This document shows, in pieces, positions 9,622 to 23,470 of a stretch of DNA of 64,000 nucleotides. Each line of letters opens with the position of its first letter. The first letter of the stretch is position 1. The translations under genes were made by a program, and so were the position numbers. A model generated the notes under the pieces. That model did no database searches. It had not been told where the DNA came from and was given only the letters and a program-made list of their open reading frames with translations. The DNA comes from Pachyseris speciosa (taxonomy: Eukaryota > Cnidaria > Anthozoa > Scleractinia > Pachyseridae): the NCBI GenBank assembly GCA_016490735.1, contig JAEMWC010000751.1, forward strand, positions 274,501-338,500, written 5' to 3'.

Positions 9622-12600
9622 TGGGCTAGGGCCGGCGCAGCAAGTTTGCAATTAGGGAGGCTCAACAAGTGGGGTTGGGGACATGCTCTCCCGGAAAAAA
9701 AATAAATTAAATCAAAGTATTCTGAAATTGGTGGAAACGTGATGCAGTGGAACTTATACACTTTCAGAAACAAAAAAGAGGTGTTCTACAACAAGAAATT
9801 AATTGCCTTTTCGGTTGAATAGAAGAAAAAAAACGTTAAATAGAAAAGTAACTTCGATTATTTAAGTATTACTTGCTTTTTTTGAGGGGGGGGGGGAGGT
9901 GGGGGAAGGCTAGGGCACCTCTCCCTGCGTGCTTCCTGTGGGAGCAGGTCAATTGTGGGTTCATATGTTCTCGTGAAAGAGACGAGTGTTAATGCTTGAT
10001 ATGAAATAAAACATATATGAATCCAAAAGTGACATCAAATAAAGAATGATCCACCGCCTCTGGCAGATTGGAAACCAGGTATTCTTTTTTTTTTTTTTTA
10101 TTGTTGAATAGGCTAGCGTGATAAAATAAAATTCTTGTCTATCTATCTATCTAGATTCACAAAGTGTTTCAACAGGAAGCGAGGGAGTGTAACCCGCCTC
10201 ACGTCTATAACTAGCAAATGTCAAATTGTCAGTTTTGCGAGATAAAAACTATGGTCTCTATACGTTTGATTGAGCATCACGCTCAATCAAAGAAATATAA
10301 TGCAACATTATCGGTAGATATTCGCTCTATCAGGTATAAATAACTTCGACGAGCTTGAGACAGTGACGAACGACTTACTGAAACCTGTAACACGATATGA
10401 TGAGAACCCTCATCAGGTGAAACGGAGCCTACATTAATAAAGCATTGTGATGTTGAGCTGAAGCGGAGAAATGATTTAGAATTAAATTATCACTCCCCAA
10501 CAGTGAAGGTGGCAAATAAGAGGAGGAAGTTGATACTCGGCCACTGCTTCTGGCGGACAATCTTCATGCTTCTAAGTCAGTCGCAAGTTCGCAGTCATGG
10601 CGAACTCATCGGTGAGTATAGCAGCTGTTTCGAATATCAAACAAAAAAGGTGGCTCGTTGGAGACCTAAGAAATATCTCTCACAATTGCAAATGAAAAAC
10701 TACTGTTTGACGGGTGTTTCGCTATTACTCAAACCCCAAAGTATCGAAATCGCATGAATTTTTTTTTGCCAAAGGCAGATGTTTTCGTTCAAGGACATGT
10801 TTACAAATGCATCCACTTGGTAACATTTGCGCAACGCTATTTAACTGGGTAAGAGTAGCAGTTGTCAGTTTTAATTAGCAAATAATATTATATCGCTTTC
10901 TTAAAAGGTTTTCAGGTTTACACAAGCTATCCAGGTTAACTTCTAGCGAAAAACCAAATTTCAAAGTGAAATTGCAGTTATTCAATGAAATATATAACTG
11001 TACCAGGCTGTCTATTCCTGCTTAAATATATTTTTTGATAATGAAAATGCTCTTCATACAAATCACCTAGGTAACACAGCTAAAAAAAAAACAAATAACA
11101 AATGAGAGTGTGTTATTGAAAGACCGTTGAAAACACTAGCTGTAGTCGTAGAAATAACAATACTATAAATGGACAATACACTTCACCTTTTCATTGAAGG
11201 GAGAACTAAGCTCCAATATTTTGTTATCAGTTTATTAAGACTGGGCAATATCAATTATTAGTCTCAATATTTTGTTAGCAAAGTACTCCCCTGGCAAAAC
11301 AATAATAACAAGAATAATAAACCATCGCGTTGCTTCCCCGATTTAGGTTAATTCGAAATATTGAAAGGAATGACGTATCAAATGGTGCCCCTTCGTCTGT
11401 CACTTTCTTTCGTTTTCTGTCGTGAATGTTGTATTTGCATTTGTTTATTAAAAAAATCGTTTTCATATCATTTGGCCTTGAAAGGTGGATACTTACTCAA
11501 TGTACCATAGACTTAGATCAGCGTAACATCAACGAGGAGCCTATACAGCTTTTTTTGCATTTTCCCGAATAGTTTAAATTATACAATGTTTTTAAGTTAC
11601 GATTGAGTTGAAAAATTTAAATGACGCTGGAAAGTTGATCTTGCCTAACCGTCATTTCAATTGAGTGTTGAAGCATTAAATTTGACGCACCACTACCTAC
11701 AAAGTAATCATGGTGCGTATGTTATATTTAAGTCTGAAATAACAAAATATTGAAACCCGAAAAGGTAAATTAGGACACAAAAGTGTCGTCAGTTATGTCG
11801 GCAAGACGTTCACTTTTGACAAATTAGTTTCTACTGATGTGCGTCATTAGCTTCCTTTCATCTCTCAAGCCATTTTATTAAAGCATTAAAGACCTCTTCC
11901 TCTAGATCTGCCTTAGCTTCGTTTTGAAACCAAACTTTTTGTTGTGTTTAGAATTAGAATGTTAAATATTATGTGGTTATAACTCCTATTTTCATTTTAA
12001 GGATTCACTGTGAAAACTTAAAGCTGAAATGAACGTAAATGAGCAAGTGATTTGATAGCTGAAGTATCTTTGAGGCTATAAATTACCTTTGTTTGGCTCA
12101 CTGAAGCATAATAAGTTCTTGCGGATGATTGTAAATTTACATGCATTTTGTCTGTTCTTAGCTGAAGGCTGGAAAACAAATCAGTTTATCAGACCCAGCG
12201 AACATATCAAGATTAAAAAAAAAAAACACAGTAGAAACGACATTTCATTTTTCCCCGTTGTTTGCGTATTGAAAACGAACTGAATTAGCATAAGCGTCCT
12301 TTCGTCTTAAGCGACTTCTACTGTTACGTGTTTGAACATTCACTTTGCATCTGACAGAAAATAAAGCATTTTCTTTTGTCGACATGAATCAGATCAGACT
12401 CTGGCGTCTTTTTTTTTACCAATACTGGTTGAACGTCGTTTAGATAGAAAACTATAGTTTGGTCCTTTGCTAGTTAATCATTGGAAAAGCGCGTGGTGAA
12501 AAATCAAAAAAGTATATGGTGTTCAACATGTCACGAGAGCGGTGGTCCATTTTAGAAATTATCCTTCAGATTCATTTCTCATCTACTGTGGTGGTGGCTA

Positions 12601-15600
12601 TTTGGGCAGAGTAGCCCAATGTGTTTATTTATTTTATAATTTTCAAATGTATGTTAATGAACATTGTCCTCGTGAAATTATGAGTTCACTAGGACCGAAA
12701 TGTTTTCTGGAGTTTTTAAAGATAATGCACACCAGGGCAAATAACGAATATGAAAACCGAAACGTCTGATATTGTTTTCGCTCTGAAGTTAAGAGGGATT
12801 CGTGGCTATCCTGGCTATGACACATATCATAATGTCAGCTCAGCAATGTTTTAGGACTCCGGCCAGTGTGATAGACTTGACATAACGATATCGATGTACT
12901 GACATGGTGAATAAAATTAAATTGCCAAATGGTGCATTGTTATCTACTACATCTTTGTCCTGCTTTAAAAGTAATACGCAGCGCAAGCTTTTCGTCTCCC
13001 AACGGATAACCCAAATTAATTGAGGTGGTAAAACGTTGAAAGACGGTTTCTCACAAGTTATTAAATAGGCAGCCAGACAGGAAAAATTACAGTTCTACTA
13101 AAACTTTTATGCTCCCTTCTGAAACTTTCCAAGCAGAACTGTATAAGGAACATACCCTTCTGCCTGTAAAGGCGACAGTCTTTTGTTAAAAGAAAGAAAT
13201 ATCACTTCAGTATTTTGGCGACCGCAGTCCAAAACCTCCTTTGTCACGACAATGTGGGGAATCACAATATCTTTCTGAGCTTGCGTACCATCAATCGAAA
13301 AGAAAAAAAAGGGTATAGAGGCGTCTTGAAATCTATGCACTGCAGCAGTTAACGTCCCCGCGAAATATTTTTCTTTTGTATATATGGATGGGAAACGAAA
13401 CGTTTTAGATCAGGTTTCAAGCAACCTGTCCAGTGATTCCAGGATTAAAATCCAGAAAACGACTAGAGAACGGCTTAACATTATTACAAAAATGAGACGG
13501 GATGGCAGGATCCAATTATAGAGAAATGTCTTTATCTTGAAAATATTTGTCGCATTAATGTCTCCTCCGTATTTATTCAACCTTAATTTGAGTTCATTTC
13601 CACGTAGATTATTACAAACTTCTTCCGCTTGTCAGCATAAGTCCTTAAGGAGCATAAACGCTCTTGAAATAAAACGGAAGAAAAGAAGGTAGTGAAAACT
13701 TCCTGTTTGTCTGAGCCTTCAATACACATTCAGCGTTTTAACACTAAATGTCTGTCCATGATTAATAATGGAGAAATAAATTAACCATTTCGACATTTGC
13801 ATATTGCTAAGGAATTAAGAGATATAGCCGATATATTTAGCTTAAAAAGAAACCAACTGAGTAATGTATTTACAGATTACAGAATAAGGATTAGAGGTTC
13901 GTACAGAGACCTTGTCCTTTAAACACTATCGTGTCCCTTGAGGTAATTGCTTACATGGCGCTTCCTCACTGCGCATAGATTATGGCGTCATTTAGCGTGC
14001 GCTCGTGCGCGCGCACATTACAAACATGGCATATTTGCCTTGACACAGAGCTTTGTCAGGCGAAATTTTCCCTTTGTCGACGTGTTGCAAAGACACGAAC
14101 ATGGTGATCATCCTTTTTTATTAGTTTTATGTTCTCGCAAGGGTCACACAAAAAGACATATTTTAAGGAGAAAAAAAGTTTAATAGAAGTTGGATTATTT
14201 ACATATAAATGACATGGACCTCTGTATTTGTAGCCAAGAAGGATTACGAGATGATGACGTAGTGATCCAGTTTCCTCACATTATTCGCCAGATCGGGTAG
14301 TTTGAAACCACGAAACTGAAAGATTATAGCCCAGAGAAATAATAGTCTATAGAATTCGCTACTATTGATAGTTTAGTTTGCTACATAATAACTGTTTGTT
14401 TGGTTTTTCAAGTCTCAAGTTTCTCGCGCAACTCAATAAAAAGACTTAGAATCGACGGGCATGCAGTGCGAAAACAAGAAAATTAGCCCCATCTTTTTAG
14501 TGCATTTTTTCAATGTCCTATGCATGAATATCAATTTTGTCGAGTTTGAAAACAATCTGGATAGTTCATTATTTTCAAGGGAATTACCTTAATGGGAAGA
14601 TTGACTGAGTAGATTTAAACTGGTGACCGACATTTTGGGGGCAAATCGGAAAAAAAATCAAGTTGGCATTTGGCTTCTGAAGCAAAACAGGGAATCTAAT
14701 ACAAATAGAAATAAATAATAATAATAATTAAATAACAATATATAATTATAATAAGAACCTTCCCAGAATCCTTTGCAGCTGGAAAATCGTCAATCCCAAA
14801 TAACTTGGTCAGTTTGAGGGCAGCAAGACCCCCACGTTGTCTAGAAATAAGTCTTACCATAAACTAATTATTGTACAAGACTAAGGGCGATGACGTCATT
14901 GGTCACGTGACTTTGCTCACTGTGACGAAGTTATTTTGTTATTGAAAAAGCAGTCAACGTGGCTTGAAGCACAATGTTGTGAGCCATTTCGGACTGCCAG
15001 GGTACATAACAAAATATAAATATTAAGAGAGGTATATACAATTTTCAAAAAGTGGGAGTCTGGGTACAAGTGCTATCTCGCGTTGCATTAAACGCGAGGA
15101 AACAAAAATTTGGATATTGGTAGATATTTTTATGAAATATACATTTTTGTCATTTTTAATGCTGTGACGTCATCGGTCACCTGACCAGAACGGACCGAAG
15201 TTTAATATTCGCTCTAAAAGTTTACTAGAACCTTTCTCCAAGAATATTTTTAAGCGAAGTTGTAGTTTAATAAATAGTGCTTTAAAAAATGGCCATGATT
15301 ACTTTTTCTTAAAAAAGTGCGGCAGTAGAAAATCTAACTGAAAAGTTTGTCGGCTTCCTGCTCAACGACCATTTGAGGTAGGAATAAAAGAAAATTTTGC
15401 CTAAGGCTTGAGAGTATGCTCTTTATGATGGCGTTGTCAGTTTCTTCTAATTTCAGTTGCTTTTGGCGAGGATCGATGTTTAAGATTTTTTTAGAGGAGA
15501 GGCCCTGGAGGAAAGAAAGAAAACGAGGCTATACTTTCGCGCGCTTTTTGTTCACTGCGACGCCGCGCCACAAAAGGTTAGCTAGAAAAAAAAATTCCAA

Positions 15601-16680
15601 GGACTGGACGTACAACGGACTGGACTTGCATTTTCTTTAAACGGAACTTTTGACGACTTTTTTAATTATTTTTTTTATGGCTGCTGTCTGCTCAGGGACA
15701 ATGTATACTTGAGAAGGTAAGTTGATACAGATAGTTGTTGCTGTTTGTTAAAAAACAAAACAAAAAAAAAGCGCGTTTGTGGTACACTTAAATGCACTTC
15801 TCACCTAAAAAGTATTGTTTAATTCTTTAAATTATAAAACTTAAACTAGAAGTTGCAGCAATGCGAATGAAATCAAATTAATGCTAACATTAAATGAAAC
15901 AATTTAAGTTGCTTAAGGCAACCGATGCAAGCTCAGTAATTTTACTAAATACGATATTTGAAGGTTAAAAACGTATCTTAAACAGTGACGGAATAAATGA
16001 TTACTTTATTTTCAACCGGAACTTAAAACGTTACCTTCATTCGCACAGACATCAAAACTTTATTTTATACTGTCCATGAACTAAATTCCCTATTACAATT
16101 ATAACAAAGTGTACAATAAAGCCATTATTCAAAGTATTGGCCTAAGAAAAATAGTTGCGCATCAACAAATACTGGAACAGTTCGTGCTTTCAAATGGATT
16201 ACCCTAATGAATTACACGATTTCGACACATAAGTCTAATTTGAGTGGCGAAAACATTTTTTTGTATCTGAAAAATTACTGTCCTACAAAAAACGTTTTCA
16301 CAGAGGTTGTAATGCATGGGGGTTCACATAATTTAATTCAATTTTATAAAGCTAAAAATTGTATGTCAAGGATTCAGCAGAAACAGAGAAAAGTTTTAAA
16401 ATCACGGCTGTTTGTGCGAGTTCGTGTACGTGCGCGCTAAACGCGAAAAGTACCTAAGCTTAATAACTCTGAAGACGTCAAGTACTTAAGTTTATGTCAA
16501 AACCGACCAAGAACCAGTCGAAAAAAAAACAAAGAAAGATTAGCAAATAATTGTTTTAATAGATTTGGCAGTTTTACAAAGTGTTACGCTTCTGGTTTGT
16601 GGCACCTATTTACAATGGTAGTCTGAAGAAAAACCTTTTTACAACAATAATTATAAGCTTACGCTTACGGTAAATTTCAG
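9622..16680. other. Long stretch without a recognised gene
   Basis: I found no named coding region. Seen: a G run at 9889-9907, poly-T at 10085-10099, and a TATC microsatellite at 10139-10153 that may be a transposon tail. An 80-codon minus frame lies at 13107-13340 and a 64-codon plus frame at 12089-12283; neither has a recognisable domain. The 13107-13340 frame contains VPYTVLLGKFQKG and a possible upstream splice acceptor (ACTGCTGCAG, 13346-13340), so it could be an exon of an unknown gene, but no donor GT is visible. Confidence 0.4.
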
Positions 16681-17083
16681 TTGAATCTATTTTTTAAATT
16701 GAGGGGAAATTAAAATGTAATTTGCTATAAGAATGGGTCCAACACAGATATCCTGAAAACCTTCTTCACAAACAAACTGACGATAAACTTGAAAACCAAA
16801 TTTGAGAGTAGGCTTAACTTCTTGCCAAGCCATACAAAAGTTGGGCACATAAACAAAGACAACGCTTATCTGGCTTATTGGTTGACCGTAAGTTTTTTGA
16901 AGAAAACGACTAAATAAAAGGGCAACGGTAAATACCTTCTTCAATCGTCGAAAAGTCTACATCGGGCCACTGCGTAAATCGCACATCCTTCGTCTTTAGT
17001 CATGCTCAAAGCACAGCGGGAAAATTTATGTGTTGTCGAATGCAGTCGCGGCGCGAATACAATCCCTTTCACAACGCTTTAGA

Positions 17084-17254
17084 TACATCCAAAAAGCCGT
17101 CCATCAAGCCTTGATATAATTCTTCCCAGAGTGGCCAGTTAAAAATATTTGCACAGTCTAACACATCTTCTGGTGACCTAGTCGAAGTGGCGGAACGAGA
17201 GAGTCGAACGAGGTATCGCACAGCGTTCATGTGCTCGTTAATCCACTGACTTGG
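17084..17254 (-). other. Possible exon of an unrecognised minus-strand gene
   Basis: After a plausible acceptor (CATAAAACCTTAG) the minus frame reads INEHMNAVRYLVRLSRS and later DCANIFNWPLWEELYQGLMD, then meets a GTATCT that could serve as donor just before a stop codon. The composition looks like real globular protein and not random translation, but I do not recognise the family. A second protein-like minus frame lies at 16687-16944. Without homology or transcript evidence these remain guesses. Confidence 0.25.
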
Positions 17255-18105
17255 TCTAAGGTTTTATGAGACAGGATGAACCAAATTTCAAAATCATTTC
17301 ACCGTTTTGAATGGAGTTAAGCTTCAGACTAGAAATTTCCCATTACTTCACTAAACTTGACCGCAAATACCACTTTCACCACAACTAACACTTGTGATTT
17401 CTGGTATGAATGAATTAATATGCAAAAACTAAAAAAGGTAAAAATAATAAAGAAAAATTGTCAACTATTTTCCCAAAGAAGTACAAATACACTTGCCTCG
17501 ATCCAAGCCCACTCATAATAAATATCCACAAAAATGTGAATACAATCTTCCGTCTCTACAACATTTAACCCCCAAATTTCAATACAACCATTTTTCTTTT
17601 TTTTTTTTTTACATTTATTAGTAAGCTCTGACTTGCTGGCTCAGCAACAAATAACTTTCAAAACCATGAGAAGTTAAGTAAGAGAAACAATGTCTACAAG
17701 GTCTAAATAATAAGTCAGTAGTGCATGAATGGGTGGGGCAGGGGTTCTGAACCTTCAACTGATTGTACTTTTTTCTTCTTGTTCTACCCCTTACATAGCA
17801 GTATCTACTTATGTCTTAACTTTGTTGCAGAGTCTAACAAAATTGCAAATTCATCATAACTTATCATTGTTCTTACCACCTTGGGAATGCCACTTTTTTG
17901 GTAGCCGCTACAGTACACGTCTATTATTTTTCCGTTTTCTCCATGTTTACTTTGCTTCAGTGTTGCCCCTGAAGAAGATTAGTCATGTCTCGCCGTAATA
18001 TATGGCATTAAAAGTTACCCTTTTCGACCATCATTTTGTTTCTTTGCCTTATACCTACCTCTTTATGGGATATATAATTATATATTGTTATTTCCGATTT
18101 CACTT

Positions 18106-18106
<1 letters not shown>
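17255..18106. other. No gene recognised
   Basis: AT-rich sequence with poly-T at 17589-17610. Near 17965 CCTGAAGAAGATTAGTCATG resembles the CTGAWGAAG signal at Penelope-like ends, without other support. Confidence 0.4.
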
Positions 18107-18145
<39 letters not shown>

Positions 18146-18790
18146 TAATATAGGTTCTTATTTGGCGCATTTCTGCATCTCAATGCACTTTACATCATGA
18201 TAAGAAAAAGCCAAAAAAAAAAAAGGAAAAACCACTAGCCTATGTAACACACTATACACCAAACATTGCAAACTTAAGCTTCAAAATCAATTAAAACATT
18301 TCCAAAATAAAAATGTTTTAAGTTTTCTCTTAAATGCAGCAACACTTTTTGCATTTTTTAATTATTCTGGATAGCATTCCATAACTGAGCTGCTGCAGTA
18401 GAAAACGCACGCCCTCCATATGTTTTGGATTTTATGGCTGGGGTGCACAATAGCGAAAGGGATGATGATCGTAGTGCTCTTGATGGATGATCTTCCTTAA
18501 TCAGAGGTTCTAGATATCCAGCAGATTTTCCATTCATGATTTTATATGTGATAAGAAGAATCTTAAAGTTACTCCTTGCTTCCACAGGTAGCCAGTGCAG
18601 GCTCTTTAATATAGGTATTATGTGATCAGAACTGCGGGCGCCTATTATCATTCGAGCTGAGGTAGTCTGAATTATTTGTAACTTATGTCTCTGGTAATTT
18701 AAACTTGGGGAGTCACAGAACAATTGAAAATTTATAGCTCTTCCAATGCGGATTTGAATGTTAGCAGCTAAAGGAATAACTCCAAGCAAA
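18107..18790 (-). mobile_element. 5'-truncated LINE (RT C-terminus)
   Basis: The minus frame 18358-18790 encodes LQIIQTTSARMIIGARSSDH, LHWLPVEARSNFKILLITYK and YGGRAFSTAAAQLWNAI. These are the conserved blocks after the RT core in CR1/L2-like ORF2 proteins. The frame is open over about 140 codons. The 3' UTR runs to an AAT microsatellite at 18107-18143, which reads ATT on the element's strand, a common LINE tail. The 5' end is truncated near 18790. Confidence 0.75.
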
Positions 18791-20279
18791 CAAGCTAACC
18801 AACCAACAAACAAATGTTATACACAAAGTTATCAGTGAGATCAAGTTCCAAAAACCCACGTTTGTTTAGATTTGATGGCTAGATTTTGCTTGAGGCCTTA
18901 AACGTCTCTACCGGTACTAGCCTGTTGAGACCAACCGTCACATGGAAACAGAAGACGAGTCTAACCCAATTACCCCGTGAGTTGTTCCTCATTAGCTGTT
19001 CGCTTCGAAGAGCTACCGCCGAGTAGTACTCCCACACTCGCTTCCCCTCCCCTCCCCTTGCCCCCCCCCCCCCTTCCCTGCGCTTCCAAACAAAGACGTA
19101 CAAGTTTCACGCTCGTGAGTTTAAATTAAAACAAGTTTATCTTGATTGCACATCTTAATGAACGTACTACAAATTTGATACTAGCTTTAAAATGACAATT
19201 GTACTCGTTAACCTAGATTAATACAATTGACTCCTGCTATTTCAATCCCCTGAAAGTTGACTACTTTGGATAAATTTCCCGTTTATTTAGCTCAGGCCAT
19301 CTCCGACTCCTGTTAATTCGAACACTTTTTGGTTTCTCATGCGTGTTCGAGATATCGGTAATGTACTATAGTTACGTTTTATGCAAAATGTGAAATTGCT
19401 TAAGAAGCTCACATTTTAACTGATTAAAGGAAATAGCTCACTAAATTATAGAGAGAGACTTTATAATTCTCCCATATCTAAAAACGATATTGGATTATAT
19501 GACCAACCAATAATCAATATCTTTCTACTTCTGATATCATTTGAACAAAACCCCTTTACAGCGCTTTTCAACTTAATAAATGTAATGAATGCAAAAAGCA
19601 AAAGCAAAAACAACAACAACAACAAAACAAACAAACAAAAAAGATAGAATAACTCTAACATTTAAGGACTGGTCCGCCTCGAGTAGCTGTAAACCTATTT
19701 GCGGCCCAGTCCACCAAGAATGATCGACTTGTAAAAGAGTTTAAATAAACTTGAAAAAACTTGAAACAAGCGAAAAAATTCAAAACATTTTTATAATATA
19801 TAGGAAGATTAAATAATTTTTGGTTAGTTCACAAGCTCTGGTGAAGTCTAGGTGTGATGGTTGGCCACCATCTGAACCTTGTTTGACGACTTGTGCAGAC
19901 AGTGAATTACGGAGTATAGGGTGACGCCTTCCAGTGGACAATACCCCTTGGGTGAGCCCGCTCCGGCCATACTGGTAACAGGGGGTTCTCAGAGATCTCC
20001 TCGGAGTTCTCAACCTCGCTCCCAGAGGTAAAATGGAAAGGGCAGCCGCCTTGCCAGCGGCGGGGGAAAAGACCTAACTTGGGCTAGCCAAGAACAGCTA
20101 CCGAGCATCCCCCGACAAGGGTTTTGTCCATTTTCGTGACACGTCACGCAAAGTCACGTGTGACACTAACACCGCCTTGTAACGTAATGTCCGCGTGAAA
20201 GTAACGCATTCCCGTCTAGATGCTGCATTTCTTCAGGAGGCTTAGATGAAATCTTATTTTTCCCCCTCAAATTTTAGTT
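18791..20279. other. No gene recognised; left flank of the viral insertion
   Basis: A C-rich tract (CCCCTCCCCT... then C12) lies at about 19045-19075. Frames are short. 19800-20110 is GC-richer than its surroundings. The true left end of the virus-like element is probably somewhere in this stretch, but I see no terminal inverted repeat. Confidence 0.4.
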
Positions 20280-20289
20280 CAAAGCTGCG

Positions 20290-21438
20290 CTGGTCGCTGT
20301 GAGTTTTTTTTTTTTAATTCTTCTCGAACTTCTTCCCTTATATTTTAAGATCTGGAGGGGTGGAAGCGGCTGTTTTTTATGAAGCTCGCACACAAAGCCG
20401 CTTTGATTTGTGCATAGCTCTTCATTTCATGTGTTGCGTGCTTAAACTCTGTGTCGGAAACCCGATTATCATCAAGAGCCTTGGAAACAAAGGCGTTGAT
20501 CGTGTCATGCTTTGAGACAGCCAGAGCCCTCAGTCTGCTGTGCGTTTTAACTTTCTTTTCAAGCTTTTTGTTTTTCAGTCAAACCGGTGGAAACCGCCCC
20601 CCCCCCCCCCCCACAACACCGAGAGAAACACTGACAACGACTCCAAAGCCCGTTAGTGCAGAGGCGACTGCTCCAGAAGACAAGGACGTTGTTGCAACTC
20701 CAAGACCAGCAACAAAATAGCTGCAGACTTTTTGAGCCTATTTGTATTTTTTTTAACTAGTACTCTTTGTGATCATATTGGTTACAGCCCTGTGGATCGA
20801 CGTATCCAGAATTTGTTAATGAACAATTATCCGACTGAATATCTGAGAGACCTATTTAGCTTAAGAGACAACATAAAAAATCTGAGAGGGGTAAAAAAAA
20901 AAACGGAAAGTACCGAAACCTAATACGACTCGTTATGGCAAGAACTCGGTAAAGTACTTGGCGGCTATTACTTGGAACAAGATCTCTGATACCCTAAGAT
21001 CCCTAAGCTCATTGTCAGTTTTTTAAAAGGCGGTTCGACAGCTAAGGTTTTACCTAATTTAATATATAATTATGTTCTATTGAGTAATTGGGCTTTTTAT
21101 TGCATATAGTTATGTCAAGTAATTTTTAGGCTTTATATTGTAAATAAGTTTTTGGATTACCGTTTCTTTTTTTTTTCTCGGCTTATTAGCATACTTTTGC
21201 TAGAGGTCTAACCAACCTCATCAATCTCGAGATTAAATAAAGCTTCATTCATTCATTTTCAACCCAACTCTGTAGTGCTCCGCCTCATCGGAAATCTGTT
21301 TCTCAATTTTGCTCAGTTCAGTCAGCCGAAAAGTTTCGGTATTGTTAAGATTGGGATAGAGCGGGGTATACTGCTGTTCTGCAATACTTCTCGGGTGGAC
21401 CAGATGCCACAGAATGGCAACACATCCTCATCCGGCAT
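20290..21438 (-). pseudogene. Viral-element membrane protein gene, split by a LINE
   Basis: The N-terminal part (21438-21265, minus) starts at MPDEDVLPF and, after a one-base frame change, reads YTPLYPNLNNTETFRLTELS and KIEKQISDEAEHYR. The C-terminal part (about 20735-20290) has a Gly/Val/Ala-rich hydrophobic stretch (VAGLGVATTSLSSGAVASAL) and then KHDTINAFVSKALDDNRVSD and EMKSYAQIKAAL. A LINE sits between the halves. I recognise the general type as a recurrent cnidarian protein with a helical N-terminus, a glycine-rich membrane hairpin and a helical tail. Its function is unknown. Placement beside capsid genes on the opposite strand suggests an accessory or virion membrane protein (inference). 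Confidence 0.5.
20750..21262 (+). mobile_element. 5'-truncated LINE (ORF2 tail and 3' UTR)
   Basis: The plus frame at 20775-20920 reads RRIQNLLMNNYPTEYLRDLF and SLRDNIKNLRG. After frame changes it continues to the KYLAAITWNKISDTLRSL-type C-terminus (around 20955-21010) of CR1-like elements. A 3' UTR follows, with AATAAA at 21236 and an ATTC tail at 21247-21260. The element interrupts the minus-strand viral membrane gene. Confidence 0.7.
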
Positions 21439-23358
21439 GATATAAGTAGTCGATATTTTTTTCTTTAAATTATCATCAACTCAAAGTAAAGCTTTTGTCC
21501 GCGAAAATCAAACATTTTCTTCTTTGACTGAAAGCGTCACACTGTGCACATGTTCGCCCGTCGAAGCGGCGCGAAAGGCTTCCTGTTCAGGCGCTCGATC
21601 GTTTATGTTTTGGAAAGCCTCTCCCCTGATGTCAAACTTGGCAAGCAGGTTTGGTTTCTCCGCATTCAACAAATTTTGGTCCCGGCGACCAAATTGCAGT
21701 ACACAAAGAATACACTTGGAACGTTGAGCTTTGAAATAAATTTGTCTGTATTAAGAGCCAGGGGACATCAACAAATCTACTAAATTTGTGGCAAACTGAA
21801 GCGTTTAGTTTTCAGGGGCTATGAATACCAAAACGCCAATGGGACTATTCGCTTCTGCGGTTACTTTATCGTTCAGTTGTTTAAAAACAGAATTAAGGGT
21901 TTTTGCCAGACCTTGGGGGTGTAATGCCTTGGAGGAAACCCTTTTTCGGAAGGAGCACCCTGGTTTTTTAACAACCAAATTGTCTCAGCGTCTTTCAAAT
22001 CGAGCCACCAATCGCAAAACGAGCAGGAAATAAGCCGGACATAATTGGCTTTTGGGGCCTGATGGTCTAATAAATAGTGCACGGGTTTTCAGTTGTGTCA
22101 ATCGTGAGCACAACCATTGTCTTTTAACCCGCATACAAACATTCAATTGAAAATATTTTACCGGAGGCCGACCAAATTGCAAAAACTGCGCAAGACAAGG
22201 CTTGGGGACCTTTTCTAGCAAAATACCCAAATGCCGAAAAGAGTAAATTTGTCGCCAATGTTGATTTTACAGCGGACCACAAGGCAGGCAGGTTCTCTGA
22301 AAAGTGTTTTCGGTTCAGACAGCAAATATTGGCCTCAAGCGATGAAACAGGCTTTGGGATTAAATACTCCACACCCAACCGCTGCCACTGGAACTAATTA
22401 CAAAGGTGAGTTTCTAGTCCAGCTTTCCACCGTTTCCGGGCGCCCACCACAGACATTCCTAGGTGTCAATTTTTCGGAAAACATTCAATCTCACACCCAC
22501 ACCCACAGACTTTTTCACAACACTGTACCGACAGATTTTTAAAAACACAAAGATTTCATTCAGAACATCGCCAAGTTGCCAGAAAATGGCTCGGCGGACA
22601 CAAATGGGTTTTGGCCTCAACAGCTGAATTTTGCGTTTTGGTGTGCAACAACAGGTTGCGGTATTTCGAGGGAGATTTTGACCGGCGATGTTTTGGGTAA
22701 TGCTCCAGGAGCCGACCAGCTCCGCTCCTTTTATCCCTTTCATGTTTATTTCACAACAAGGCGAATTCTTTTTGAGATGGGTGAAATTCAGAGCGTGAGC
22801 TCTCTCCCCGACGGCCCCAATTTCAACCAAAAGACGACAAATACGACGAGCCCTCTTTCTGAAGTATTTGCGCAGATTTCGGCGTCGATCCGAGCTCAGA
22901 ATTTCGTTTCAACCACGGCCAAACACACGGCCTTGTCTACGTGTTCATTATTTATGACGACGGTAATTTCGCGCAAAAGCAATGGCAGTACCCAACCTCC
23001 CTTTCCAACCCATCCAACCAAAGATTTGCGAACGAGGGCGGCACAGATGATGCTGGCAACAAGCTTGACTTAAGTAGAAACGACCAGTGCTCAGACAAAC
23101 AGTTTGAGTATTTTGTGCCGGACGCCGCGCACAGGCTCAACCAGGCCGGCCTAGCGTGTCTGAACCATTCAATCGAGGCCTTTGTTTATTGTATTCTTAG
23201 CCGCATGTAAACGTCAGAAGCAGCATTCTTGGAAACGGCGGGCGAGCCAAGGAAGCGCACAGAGAATTCCTTGTTCTTCTGAAGGACGCGATCCAAACGC
23301 CGGACATTTGAAAAGGCGTACAGCGCTATCAGCTCGCTGTCAACGAGGCAAAGGTTCA

Positions 23359-23470
23359 TTTGGACCTTGCAGTGGCGTCGGGGGCTGATGCCGTCACGGA
23401 TGGTTCTGAAGACAGGAAGCGTGGTAGGCTACAACAACAAGCTCAAGCAAGCCGGGCCGGGGAACAAACT
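23359..23470. repeat. 112-bp target-site duplication, left copy
   Basis: TTTGGACCTTGCAGTGGCGT onward to GGGGAACAAACT is repeated at 27833-27944 with three mismatches in 112 positions. The two copies flank the LINE exactly: the left copy abuts the LINE's poly(A) tail (T10 on the plus strand at 23471) and the right copy abuts its 5' end. The sequence is coding sequence of the interrupted viral gene. Confidence 0.9.

Noticed and set aside
16687..16944. 85-codon minus frame as a polycystin channel exon
   Set aside because: Its hydrophobic pattern does not match the polycystin TM motifs I know, and no donor GT follows in phase.
20451..20720. Plus-strand Pro/Thr-rich 89-codon frame
   Set aside because: It is the antisense of the better-supported viral membrane protein fragment on the minus strand.
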